From NCBI GenBank assembly GCA_030602705.1, contig JAUVZF010000002.1, positions 1 to 64,000 on the forward strand: DNA of 64,000 nucleotides, in the 5' to 3' direction. Source of the stretch: Planctomycetota bacterium (lineage in GTDB: Bacteria > Planctomycetota > Phycisphaerae > FEN-1346). The notes beneath the pieces were generated by a model that saw nothing but the letters and a program-made list of their open reading frames with translations, searched no databases and had not been told where the DNA came from. Positions 1 through 8,483 of this stretch are shown here, in pieces (the stretch's first letter is position 1; every line of letters starts with the position of its first letter). The translations under genes and the position numbers were made by a program.

Positions 1-224
1 GCACCAGCGCTGCGCCCGGCCACGGCCGATCCGAGGTTTCTGTATTTATCGAACCTCGCGGTACGCCGTCTTGACAAAAACCTTCGTTGCGCATGTTCCG
101 CCGGTGGAGCGGAGATGGCTGAGGGCGAAGGCACAGACGCCGGGCCCGGCGCCACGACCGGCCCCGCGGCCGGCGCGGGCGGTCCGCTCGCCGGGACCGG
201 TCCTTCGGCGTCGGCGGATGCGGT

Positions 225-860
225 TTAGCGCTTGCGGAGTTTGATGGTGGCGATGTCCGAAAGCCGCACGGAGAACTCGAACCGCAGGCCGATGACCGTC
301 TGGCCCATGTCGCCCTTGCCCAGGCAGTTACCCTGGTCACCGTACCCGCGCGCCCGGAGCTTCCTGGCCAAGAGACTGGGGTACCCCTCGATATCCTTGA
401 CGCCGTACCGCTCCAGGGCGTCGCGTCTGGGGCGGATAACGGCCTCCGTGCCGTCCTCAAGGTCGACGATAATCGCGCCGTCTTCAATGCGGACCGCCCA
501 GTAGAGCCGGCTCGCCGGCCAGCTCGTCTCGGCCGGTTGAGTGGCGCTCCAAGGCGACGTGGCCGGCGAAGGCGCCGCGGGCTTTGGCGTGCGCGGCGCC
601 GGCCCGCTGAAGCAGAGAAAGTACACGACCAGACCTATCCCGACCAGCACCACGAAGCCGGCGCTCCCAAGGAGCGCCAACTCCCTGGTGCGGCTCCGGC
701 GGTCTTCCCGGAGCGGAGAATGAGGCGATGGGTGCCCGGCCGGCCGGGCGCCGGGGATGCGGGCCACTTGGCCGCAGGCGGGGCACTTGGCGCGGCGTCC
801 GGCGTACTCGTCCTTGAAGTGGTACTCCTTCCCGCACGCACAGCGGACGTCGATGGGCAT
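225..860 (-). CDS. Zinc-ribbon membrane protein of unknown function
   Basis: N-terminal CxC...CPAC ribbon (RCACGKEYHFKDEYAGRRAKCPACGQ) followed by a hydrophobic TM segment (LLGSAGFVVLVGIGLVVYFLCF). Confidence 0.75.
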   Translation of the reverse strand: MPIDVRCACGKEYHFKDEYAGRRAKCPACGQVARIPGARPAGHPSPHSPLREDRRSRTRELALLGSAGFVVLVGIGLVVYFLCFSGPAPRTPKPAAPSPATSPWSATQPAETSWPASRLYWAVRIEDGAIIVDLEDGTEAVIRPRRDALERYGVKDIEGYPSLLARKLRARGYGDQGNCLGKGDMGQTVIGLRFEFSVRLSDIATIKLRKR

Positions 861-1073
861 GGCTTCCTACCCTCTCGATGGCTAGAACAATCGACTTGGA
901 ATCCCTTTCGGGGCACAAAGCCCCTCCCGGGATTCTTGGCTGAACTCTACCCAACGAAACAGGGTCTGTCAAGCACAAGGGGGCGGGGAGCACGGTCGCG
1001 GGGCTGACGCCGGCCCAACCTTGACGGCAAGCGGCAGCAGGTCTACGATGCCGCCCGCACCAAAGAGTCATGG

Positions 1074-2213
1074 TCACGCGGCCCTGCGACGGTGCCGCAC
1101 AAAGACACCTCCCAGGGCCAGCAGTGCCAGCGTGGCCGGTTCGGGCACCATGTAAATCTCGTAGTCCCAGTCCGCGCCCTGCCAGACGATGTTCAGACCT
1201 GAGATCTGGGGGTACCGATCGGGGTAGTCGTTATCGGTAATCTGGGTGACGGTCGTGCCGTCGTACATGAAGATCTCAAAGTCCCAGCCCTCGTCGTCAT
1301 ATCCTTCCCAGACCACGAGGGCCCCGTCGATCTGCGGGTTCATGTCGTCATAGTCATTGTCGGTGAGCTGGATGACCGTACTGCCGTCGTAGTAGAAGAT
1401 CTCGTCGTCGAAACCGGTGTCGCCTGTGGCTACCCAGACCACGTTCGTTCCCGAGATCTTCTGCTCCCAGTCGTTGTAGTCATTGTTGGTGATCGGAGTC
1501 TCCGTGACGCCATTCCAGAGGACCAGTTCATAGTCGCCATCGGTGTCGTCCCACCGTTGCCAGACGACGTTCGTTCCTGAGATCTCCGGATGGATGTCGG
1601 TAACGTCGTTGTCCGTCAGTTGAGTGGCGGGCAGGGAACCCGTGTATAGGTAGATCTCGTCGTCGTGGAAATCCGCCATGCTATTCCAGACCGCGTAGGA
1701 CCCCGAGATCCTGGGGTTCTCGTCCATGTTATTGTTGCTGCTGATCTGGAGGACGGTGCCGTTGTAATAGTAGATTTCAGGATCGTTGCCGTCATAGCCT
1801 TGCCAGACGACGTTCGATCCTGAGATCTGCGGGTCCCTGTCGTCCCAGGTGTCATTGGTGATCTGGGTCGTGGTGACGCCGTTGTAGAGGTAGATCTCAC
1901 TGTCGTTGTAGGCGCTGTCGTCCTCACCGGACCAGACGACGTTCGATCCGGAGACCTGGGGACTGACGTTTTCCCTGCCGGTGTTGGTCAGCTGGGTAGT
2001 GCTGACACCGTCATAGAAGAAGACCTCAGAGGTCCAGAAGTCCAACCAGCCTTCCCAGGCCACGTTCGATCCTGAGATCTGGGGGCGCTCGTCCTCATAG
2101 TCGTTGTCGGTGATCTTCTGGATGCCGGCCGCTCTCGCCCCGGTCTGGCTCAGAGCTCCCAACCCGACGACCACACAGAGTGCGGTAAGAAGAGCTGTCC
2201 GAAAGAGTCTCAT
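1074..2213 (-). CDS. Secreted TolB/beta-propeller-like repeat protein with PEP-CTERM anchor
   Basis: Signal peptide; about eight ~41-aa repeats (xISGSNVVWxGYDDxxxEIYxYNGxxxTQITDNDYxDxxP); C-terminal VPEPATLALLALGGVFVRHRRR PEP-CTERM motif. Confidence 0.85.
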   Translation of the reverse strand: MRLFRTALLTALCVVVGLGALSQTGARAAGIQKITDNDYEDERPQISGSNVAWEGWLDFWTSEVFFYDGVSTTQLTNTGRENVSPQVSGSNVVWSGEDDSAYNDSEIYLYNGVTTTQITNDTWDDRDPQISGSNVVWQGYDGNDPEIYYYNGTVLQISSNNNMDENPRISGSYAVWNSMADFHDDEIYLYTGSLPATQLTDNDVTDIHPEISGTNVVWQRWDDTDGDYELVLWNGVTETPITNNDYNDWEQKISGTNVVWVATGDTGFDDEIFYYDGSTVIQLTDNDYDDMNPQIDGALVVWEGYDDEGWDFEIFMYDGTTVTQITDNDYPDRYPQISGLNIVWQGADWDYEIYMVPEPATLALLALGGVFVRHRRRAA

Positions 2214-2292
2214 GGCCTCGCTCCTTACCCCCTCTTCCCTTGAGAATTGCCCTCAATTGGGCAGGCCCAAGCACGATTATGAAAAACGGGCC

Positions 2293-2319
2293 AAGATGTC
2301 CGCTCCCTCCGGACATCTT
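2293..2319. repeat. Inverted repeat/hairpin AAGATGTCCG-ctccctc-CGGACATCTT
   Basis: 10-bp perfect arms read directly; outer ACGGG/CCCGT pairing also possible. Confidence 0.6.
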
Positions 2320-2476
2320 AACCCGTCTATTTACCCGCAGGCACATTATACACCATGGCTGCAAGAAGTCAAACACATTCTTATCCGCGCGACTCGCGTG
2401 AACGGGCACTTTACCTTGACCCCGGCCCATCTGGGCCCTACGATTCCGCTCGCATCCTTCGATTACGGACAAGGGT

Positions 2477-2740
2477 ATGGCGCGGAAAGAACAGGGCCGT
2501 ATCCCGAAACGAATCCTTCGCGGCGGCCCGGCTCGTGAATCGTTCGAGTTGAACGGCCGCGCCTATCGCCTCGACAAAGTCCTCAAGCACGACTTCTTCG
2601 CAGTCACGGGGCGATACGCCGGGCCGGACGGCCGGCGCGTGGTCCTCAAGCACTATCACACCGAGCCGTGGCTCGGATGGCCGCTCGACTGGGCGGGGCG
2701 CCTGATGGCCGACCGCGAGGTCCGCAACCAAGCAGAGCAA
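2477..2740 (+). pseudogene. N-terminal remnant of a kinase-like protein (Ser/Thr or LPS-kinase type)
   Basis: Protein-like stretch FELNGRAYRLDKVLKHDFFAVTGRYAGPDGRRVVLKHYHTEPWLGWPLDWAGRLMADREVRNQ resembles a kinase N-lobe, then sequence loses protein character before the neighbouring gene stop at 2827. Confidence 0.5.
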
Positions 2741-2826
2741 GCAGGAACACCGGCAAGTTTCGCCTCGGCCGCCCCCGTGAACTGTTCCAGCGCGCGGCAA
2801 CGGTATGCCCGCTGCCGGCCGGGAAA

Positions 2827-4899
2827 CTACAGCGAGAGGACGAATTCGACCAGGTGGTTGATCTCGTCACGGGTGAGCGAGCCAATCTCGCCGCGCTCCT
2901 TGCCGTGCTTGCCCTTGATGATCAACTCCTCGATCGTGGTGTAGCGACCGTCGTGCAGGTACGGGGCGGTCCGCCAGGTCTCGATCAGTGTGGGTGTGTC
3001 GAAGTCCGCCCGGTAGTCGTACGGGCTTTTCGACGCCACGTCGTAGATTCGCAGATCCGTGTACAGGGGGGCCGGATGGCACTTGGCGCAGCCTGCCTTG
3101 TCGCTGAAGAACAGCCTCTTGCCTCGCCGGGCCGCCGGGCTGAGCCGACCGTTCACAAGGTACGGGCTGGGGACCGGCCGGAGCGACTTCAGATACGCAT
3201 CAATCGCCGCGGCGTCTTCTTCCCGGCATTCGCCCAACAGGATATGCCTGATGCCGGCGCGGACGCCCACCTCGGCCGAGTCGCGTACGGCCGTGGCCAT
3301 CGCCGGCGGGGTCTTGTGGGCAAGGAGCAGGCTCTTGGTGTTCTTCAGATTGCCCATCCCGTCGTTCAGCAGGTCCCAGTTCAGGCCGTCCGTCCGGGCA
3401 TCCGGATGGCAACTGGCACAACTCTGCCACTGCTGCATACAAAGGGTCGCGTCGTTGAAGAGCATGCGGCCGCGCTGCCGGGCGGTGAGTTGCGGCTCGC
3501 TGCCCAACGCAATTGTGCCTGCCCGGCCGCCCGCTTTGGCTTCAAGAGGGATGACGCCCACCGTATCGGTGAAGTATTCGGCGACGTAAGCGTTGGAGCC
3601 GGCGATGGTCACTCCACGGCCCCCCTTGCCGTTGAGCCTGATTCGCCGCCGCAACCCGGCCAGGAACGTCAGGTCGTTGGATACGCCTGCGGCGGTGCCC
3701 AAGATATAAAGGTCTCGCTGCTCGTAGTCGCCCGCTTCCGCTTTGCCCGCCAGGCCGGCGCGGTAGCGGCGGAAATAGTCCAATATCTCATTGCGGTCGT
3801 CATAGGTGACTTCTCCGACGCTGCCTGCGTCCGGCTCCACCGCCATCGCAAGCAGTTTGGCCAAAAGGGCGGGCGCATTGATGAGGCTCACCTCGTGGCT
3901 GCCGGCGTGTGTCACGCAGACCCATTTCCCGTCGGCGGTGCAGGCGACGCCCCACGGGTTCGCCGCACCCATGTCCATATTGTCCAACAGCACCGTGTTG
4001 ACCAATCTGCTTTCCGCCGTGTCGATGATGCTGAGGGCGTTGGCGTTCATCCATCCGTAGCCCACCTGCATGGTGGGCAACTCGTAACGGGCCATCAGAT
4101 GTGTAACGTATGCATATCTGCCGTCCGGGGAGACGCACACACCCCGCAGGCCGGTCGCCCCGTCCGGAAGGCGAACCGTGGACGGCCGGTTGGTCTTCGT
4201 GTCGACGACGGTCACCGCACCCGACACGGGGTAGGCATCGGCGCGACCGGCAGGCAGGTGGTTGATCACCAGGACGGACCTGCCGCCGGGCGTGACGGCG
4301 GCGGCAAAGGGTTCACGGACCGCGGGCACCCGCACCACCTCCTCGTTCGTCCGGAGGTCTATCACGGAAATGTCGTTGCTGAACCGGTTGCACACGTACA
4401 GGCGCTTGCCGTCGGGGGCGACGGCGGGGCCAATCGCCGTGTGGCCGGCCGCGATGCTCGCCGTCACCTCGCCCGACGCGGCGTCGATGGCCAAGACGGT
4501 GCTTCGGGCAGCGGCGCAGGTTACGTACAGCCTGCTGCCGTCGGGGCTCAACACCAGGCCGGTCGGCTCAGAGGGCATGCGGATGGAGCGGATGACCCTG
4601 CGGCTGTGAAGATCCACGAAGGCAATCTGCCCGGCATCGGCGTTGGCAACGTAGAGAGTTCGACCGTCTTTCGACGCAACCAGGGCACAGGGACCCAGGA
4701 AGTTCCCCGCCTCCACGGCGCCGCCCATCGCAGTAACCACTATGCTGCACGCGGCCACCACCCGGAACCACGGCCGGAATCCGCCGGTTATGAATCTATC
4801 TCTTTGCATCTGGTACAACCCGGAATCGCGCGCCCGTCGGACGTCGTCATACACAAAGGGCTTTGACGCAACCAGGCCGACCGCCAGCGCTGATCTCAA
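2827..4899 (-). CDS. YVTN beta-propeller fused to di-haem cytochrome c peroxidase-like domain
   Basis: YVTN-type repeats (GRTLYVANADAGQIAFVDLHSRRVIRSIRMPSEP); two CxxCH haem motifs (CASCH, CAKCH); MauG/CCP-like motifs (TPTLIETWRTAPYLHDGRYTTIEEL). Start codon uncertain. Confidence 0.85.
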   Translation of the reverse strand: MRSALAVGLVASKPFVYDDVRRARDSGLYQMQRDRFITGGFRPWFRVVAACSIVVTAMGGAVEAGNFLGPCALVASKDGRTLYVANADAGQIAFVDLHSRRVIRSIRMPSEPTGLVLSPDGSRLYVTCAAARSTVLAIDAASGEVTASIAAGHTAIGPAVAPDGKRLYVCNRFSNDISVIDLRTNEEVVRVPAVREPFAAAVTPGGRSVLVINHLPAGRADAYPVSGAVTVVDTKTNRPSTVRLPDGATGLRGVCVSPDGRYAYVTHLMARYELPTMQVGYGWMNANALSIIDTAESRLVNTVLLDNMDMGAANPWGVACTADGKWVCVTHAGSHEVSLINAPALLAKLLAMAVEPDAGSVGEVTYDDRNEILDYFRRYRAGLAGKAEAGDYEQRDLYILGTAAGVSNDLTFLAGLRRRIRLNGKGGRGVTIAGSNAYVAEYFTDTVGVIPLEAKAGGRAGTIALGSEPQLTARQRGRMLFNDATLCMQQWQSCASCHPDARTDGLNWDLLNDGMGNLKNTKSLLLAHKTPPAMATAVRDSAEVGVRAGIRHILLGECREEDAAAIDAYLKSLRPVPSPYLVNGRLSPAARRGKRLFFSDKAGCAKCHPAPLYTDLRIYDVASKSPYDYRADFDTPTLIETWRTAPYLHDGRYTTIEELIIKGKHGKERGEIGSLTRDEINHLVEFVLSL

Positions 4900-5057
4900 T
4901 CTGTTCAGGCGAGATAGTCAGGGACGCAGGCCAGTAGGCCACTCCGGCAAGTTACCATACGCGATACGGCACTGCCACTATCATCTGGTGCGGGTTTCGG
5001 GAAGGGGCGTGGCAACGATTTCCGGCATGAGGCAAGGGCTCCGAGCCGCGACCCGCT

Positions 5058-5150
5058 GTGTGCCACGGCCGGTCTTGTCCGGCCGTGTGTTGTTCATGCG
5101 GTGGGTGGCGCACGCAAGAACACGGCCGGACAAGACCGGCCGTGGCACAC
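5058..5150. repeat. Perfect 31-bp inverted repeat with 31-bp spacer
   Basis: GTGTGCCACGGCCGGTCTTGTCCGGCCGTGT (5058-5088) and its exact reverse complement (5120-5150); a third arm copy at 23816-23846. Confidence 0.9.
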
Positions 5151-5476
5151 GCGCTCTGCGCGTTTTTTGCCGGGCATAAAGCCCGGCGCTACTGCGGTTT
5201 GGCCGTAGCGCCGGGGTTTATCCCCGGCGCATCCTGGCCGGAGCCGCGCCGGCCATGACACCGCGCCCTTGGGCCGCATGCTGCGGTCTGGAGACCGCGC
5301 CGTGCTGCCCGCCAAGACGGCAGCGCCCGTCAACAGAAACCCGTATCCTGTCCCCGTAATACGGTCCCTTCGTGTAATGCTCTTCCACAGATTGAAAGCA
5401 AGACTTCTTGCATGCCGGACGGATCCGCATCCCCGATCCCTCTTCCTGCGCCGGCACACCCCCGTACATTCCATGG

Positions 5477-5604
5477 GTACGTGTTTAGCGTCCCACGCGC
5501 CACCAAGAGGGTGGCACGGCAGCGGCGAAGCCGCGGCCGTGGGTCGCGTCGCGCCGAGTGCGGGTGCACGGCCCAAGGGCCGTGCCACCCCGCTAAACAC
5601 GTAC
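5477..5604. mobile_element. Miniature element, subfamily A copy 1 (128 bp)
   Basis: Termini GTACGTGTTTAGCG / CGCTAAACACGTAC; direct repeat ATTCCATG at 5468-5475 and 5605-5612; near-identical to 45614-45741. Confidence 0.85.
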
Positions 5605-5614
5605 ATTCCATGAA

Positions 5615-8257
5615 CTATGGAGTTTGCAGCGGCGCAAGCGCCTGATTGATGGTATCGGAACATGGATCGCGCAGGGGTTTTGCCTTTTTTTTGGCGCCGC
5701 GCGGCCGGAAGGTCTCGTGTCCGGCCATGACCTTGGACAGGCTTTCAAGCCATTGGCGCTTTTGCTCCGGCTGCTTCAGGCAATTTCCGGCTGCCTTTAT
5801 CCTGGCCGCCAACAGACGGCAGTCCTTGAGATTTCGCTCGCCGGCTACGGATCGCTTCAATTCCAAAGCGACCCGAGCCAGAAGCGGTTTCATCAATTCT
5901 GATTCCGGCGGCATCTTCTGGCCGGACAGCCTGGCCAAGACCGGCACTGAGGCATCGGTGGCGACACGGTACTTATGCCCGAAGTACTTTTCGTGTCCTT
6001 GTGCCTGTTTCCATAGTGTCAGGGCCCATTGTTTCCTTGCTTCCTTATTCTTAATGCAATTTGCCGCAGCCTTGATTCTGACCGCCATCCTGGTGCTGGC
6101 GACATCATTATCGCGCGAGGCTTTGGTTTGCACAGATTTCAAATGCTCTTTGAAGGCCTGCTTTGTGCGGGATAAAAGTGCAGGCAGCCCCCCAATCGCC
6201 AGCCGGTAGGCGGCCAGTGTGGCGGGGATATCGCACTTCTCTTCTTGCAGGAACGCAAAAACCGCCCTAACCGTCCGCTTGTCCTTCGGCACCGGTAGTT
6301 TGGCGATGCGTGCGAACATGCGGCTCTTAAGGGTCTTGTTATAAAGGCCGTCCACCGGGCATCCGGGCTTGCCATTCGCTGCCGCAAGCATAGCGCGAAA
6401 CGCTTGCCAGAATCGAACCTGCTCCTGCGGGGTGGCGGCCGCAGCCTGGGCGGCGTCAGCGAGGAGGAAGTTGTATGGGTTTATGGCAAGACCACTTTCC
6501 AGCAGCCTGACGCCGTGAGCCTGGCGCTGGGCCTCCGGAAGCAGGCGGAAGACGGCGTAGGCCATCGTGGAATCGAGGTAAGACTGCACGCCATAGTTCA
6601 CCGCCCACGCGACGCTCTGGTGGTACACCATGGGCTTGCGTTGATGAAACGAGATCTCATAGCCATTCTTCCTGCCAGTCCGCTTAACCAGGTCTTCGCC
6701 GAAGAACCAGGGCGTGAACGGAGTTGTTTTGTCGTCACCGCCCGTCGCGTATTGCCCGCCTTTACAACTATAGGTTTTGGTTTTGGGATCATACCTGAAT
6801 GCAACCATGGCGCAATGGCCCGGCTGGATGGCCTGGGAGGCCGGAATGCCCAGAACGTTGTGGGAACGCGATGAGATAGCGGCCATCGTCCCGCACACGC
6901 CTCCGTCCTTCAGCATTATCTGGATGGTGCTGTAGGTGAACGGGTACGGCTTCAGGCGTCGCGCGGACTGCATGGCATGCTGCTGCGCTATGCCTCCGAT
7001 GAACTCGCCATACGTCTGAAACTCCCCTTTGTCGCGGAATGCCGCCCACCGCTCCTCGCGTTCGCGCAAAGGTTGGTTATTCGCCGCGAGCATGGTCAGG
7101 ATCGGCCAGGGTGCGGTCAGAGGAAAACGCGGCCACTTGCGCTGAGCCTGAGTCTCCGGAGGGAATTTGTATTCATTGTTCCGGATAAGATAAGCGCATC
7201 GCTCAGCCGGCGAGGGGAATGGATCGCGCTTTGCCGGCAACAACCCCCTGGCCTCGTAGGCCGTACGGAACAGAAAGTAGGCTTCGTTAATATTCTTGTA
7301 TTGCTGACCACGAACCATATCGCGACTGTTCCAGTGGACGATGCGCTCACCGCAGTCAATCTTGACCGTCTGTCCCTTGGCCTTCATATAGGCGTTGAAC
7401 TTTTCCTGAAGGGCTTTGCTGGCCAACACATCGGCGGCGTAAAGAGAGCGCGTACGCTTCTCGGTGACCGCAACCTTCTTGGGCTTCCGTTTGGGCGCGG
7501 GGATGGCAATGCCACGCTTGTCGTACTTGAGTTCAGGCAGCACTGCCTTGTGTCCGACCACGACATCCTCTTCAATCGTGTTCTCATTGAGGAAGTTGAT
7601 GATGTGGTCGTTCATGTCGAGTGTGCGACCGGGCGCCTTCGTATCTACCGGCTTCCGCGGATCGCCGTTGATGACCAGTTTCAGGGGCGGGCGCGGCGTG
7701 ATGTCGGCTTCCACTTCTTGTTTGGTATGCACGATGGCCGCCGCCAGCGCGAGTTGGCGATACTTCTCAAACGCGGCCTTCCCCAGGTCCAGTCGCAGTG
7801 AGTACAGCAGTAACAGCACATCCGACGCTTTGTGGTGGGCGCCATAGACGCCGGCTTCCATTTCCGGATTGGCATCGATCCACGCAAAGAATTCATCCGG
7901 TAATGACTTACCTTGCGCTTGCAGATCAGACTTCGCTTGCGCCTTGGCGTAGGCAAGAAACGCCTCACGAACTTTCGGAGTGAACTTGTACCGTTCGTTC
8001 ACACAGATTTTGAGCATCCTCGCTTTGCGTTCGTTCGCCTTCGTCAACAGGGCGCCGGCGCCATCTGCCTTTGTGGCAGCCTTTGTTTCTATTGCTTTGC
8101 CCGGAGCCGGCGGTGGCTCGGCAGATTGGGCCTTTCCGGCGGAGAGGCCCGCAAGGATTATTGAAAATGCTATAGCAAGCGACCTGCTTGTCGCTGTTCC
8201 GGCATGGCGCACATTATTGTTCATTATCAGGCTCCTATCACTTCGGTGGCTATCCAT
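5615..8257 (-). CDS. Large secreted protein with transglutaminase-like (Cys/His) core
   Basis: Signal peptide (SLAIAFSIILAGLSAGKAQSA); DGGVCGTMAAISSRSHNVLGIPASQAIQPGHCAMVAF resembles a transglutaminase-like Cys and His region. Confidence 0.6.
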   Translation of the reverse strand: MDSHRSDRSLIMNNNVRHAGTATSRSLAIAFSIILAGLSAGKAQSAEPPPAPGKAIETKAATKADGAGALLTKANERKARMLKICVNERYKFTPKVREAFLAYAKAQAKSDLQAQGKSLPDEFFAWIDANPEMEAGVYGAHHKASDVLLLLYSLRLDLGKAAFEKYRQLALAAAIVHTKQEVEADITPRPPLKLVINGDPRKPVDTKAPGRTLDMNDHIINFLNENTIEEDVVVGHKAVLPELKYDKRGIAIPAPKRKPKKVAVTEKRTRSLYAADVLASKALQEKFNAYMKAKGQTVKIDCGERIVHWNSRDMVRGQQYKNINEAYFLFRTAYEARGLLPAKRDPFPSPAERCAYLIRNNEYKFPPETQAQRKWPRFPLTAPWPILTMLAANNQPLREREERWAAFRDKGEFQTYGEFIGGIAQQHAMQSARRLKPYPFTYSTIQIMLKDGGVCGTMAAISSRSHNVLGIPASQAIQPGHCAMVAFRYDPKTKTYSCKGGQYATGGDDKTTPFTPWFFGEDLVKRTGRKNGYEISFHQRKPMVYHQSVAWAVNYGVQSYLDSTMAYAVFRLLPEAQRQAHGVRLLESGLAINPYNFLLADAAQAAAATPQEQVRFWQAFRAMLAAANGKPGCPVDGLYNKTLKSRMFARIAKLPVPKDKRTVRAVFAFLQEEKCDIPATLAAYRLAIGGLPALLSRTKQAFKEHLKSVQTKASRDNDVASTRMAVRIKAAANCIKNKEARKQWALTLWKQAQGHEKYFGHKYRVATDASVPVLARLSGQKMPPESELMKPLLARVALELKRSVAGERNLKDCRLLAARIKAAGNCLKQPEQKRQWLESLSKVMAGHETFRPRGAKKKAKPLRDPCSDTINQALAPLQTP

Positions 8258-8483
8258 GGTTCCTCCGCTCGTGAAAGCGGCCGCGACGGCCCTATTATGT
8301 TCCTTCGTCAGTTGGCCGGACATGCACGTAGGGATATCCGGTGTCAGGATACGCGTTTCACCTCCGCTTGCGGGGGCGGCCGGGCCGGCCGGGAAGCAGG
8401 CGGCGCCGCAGCCGATGCCCCGGACGAAGGCGCGACGTGGTGTCCGCCTGTGTGTCCCATGATGTCGCACCCTTCCCCGGCCC

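Noticed and set aside
1074-2213. PEP-CTERM/exosortase export locus
   Set aside because: Only the substrate-type protein is present; no exosortase (EpsH/XrtA) gene in the window.
2668-4866. 732-aa plus-strand ORF
   Set aside because: Antisense to the YVTN/cytochrome gene, which has clear haem motifs; no recognisable domain.
5094-5663. Small proteins such as 'YVFSGVARPLGRA...' or 'KRCHFDRALAKGEASGEIS...' as real CDS
   Set aside because: They are translations of the repeat/miniature-element sequences, not independent genes.
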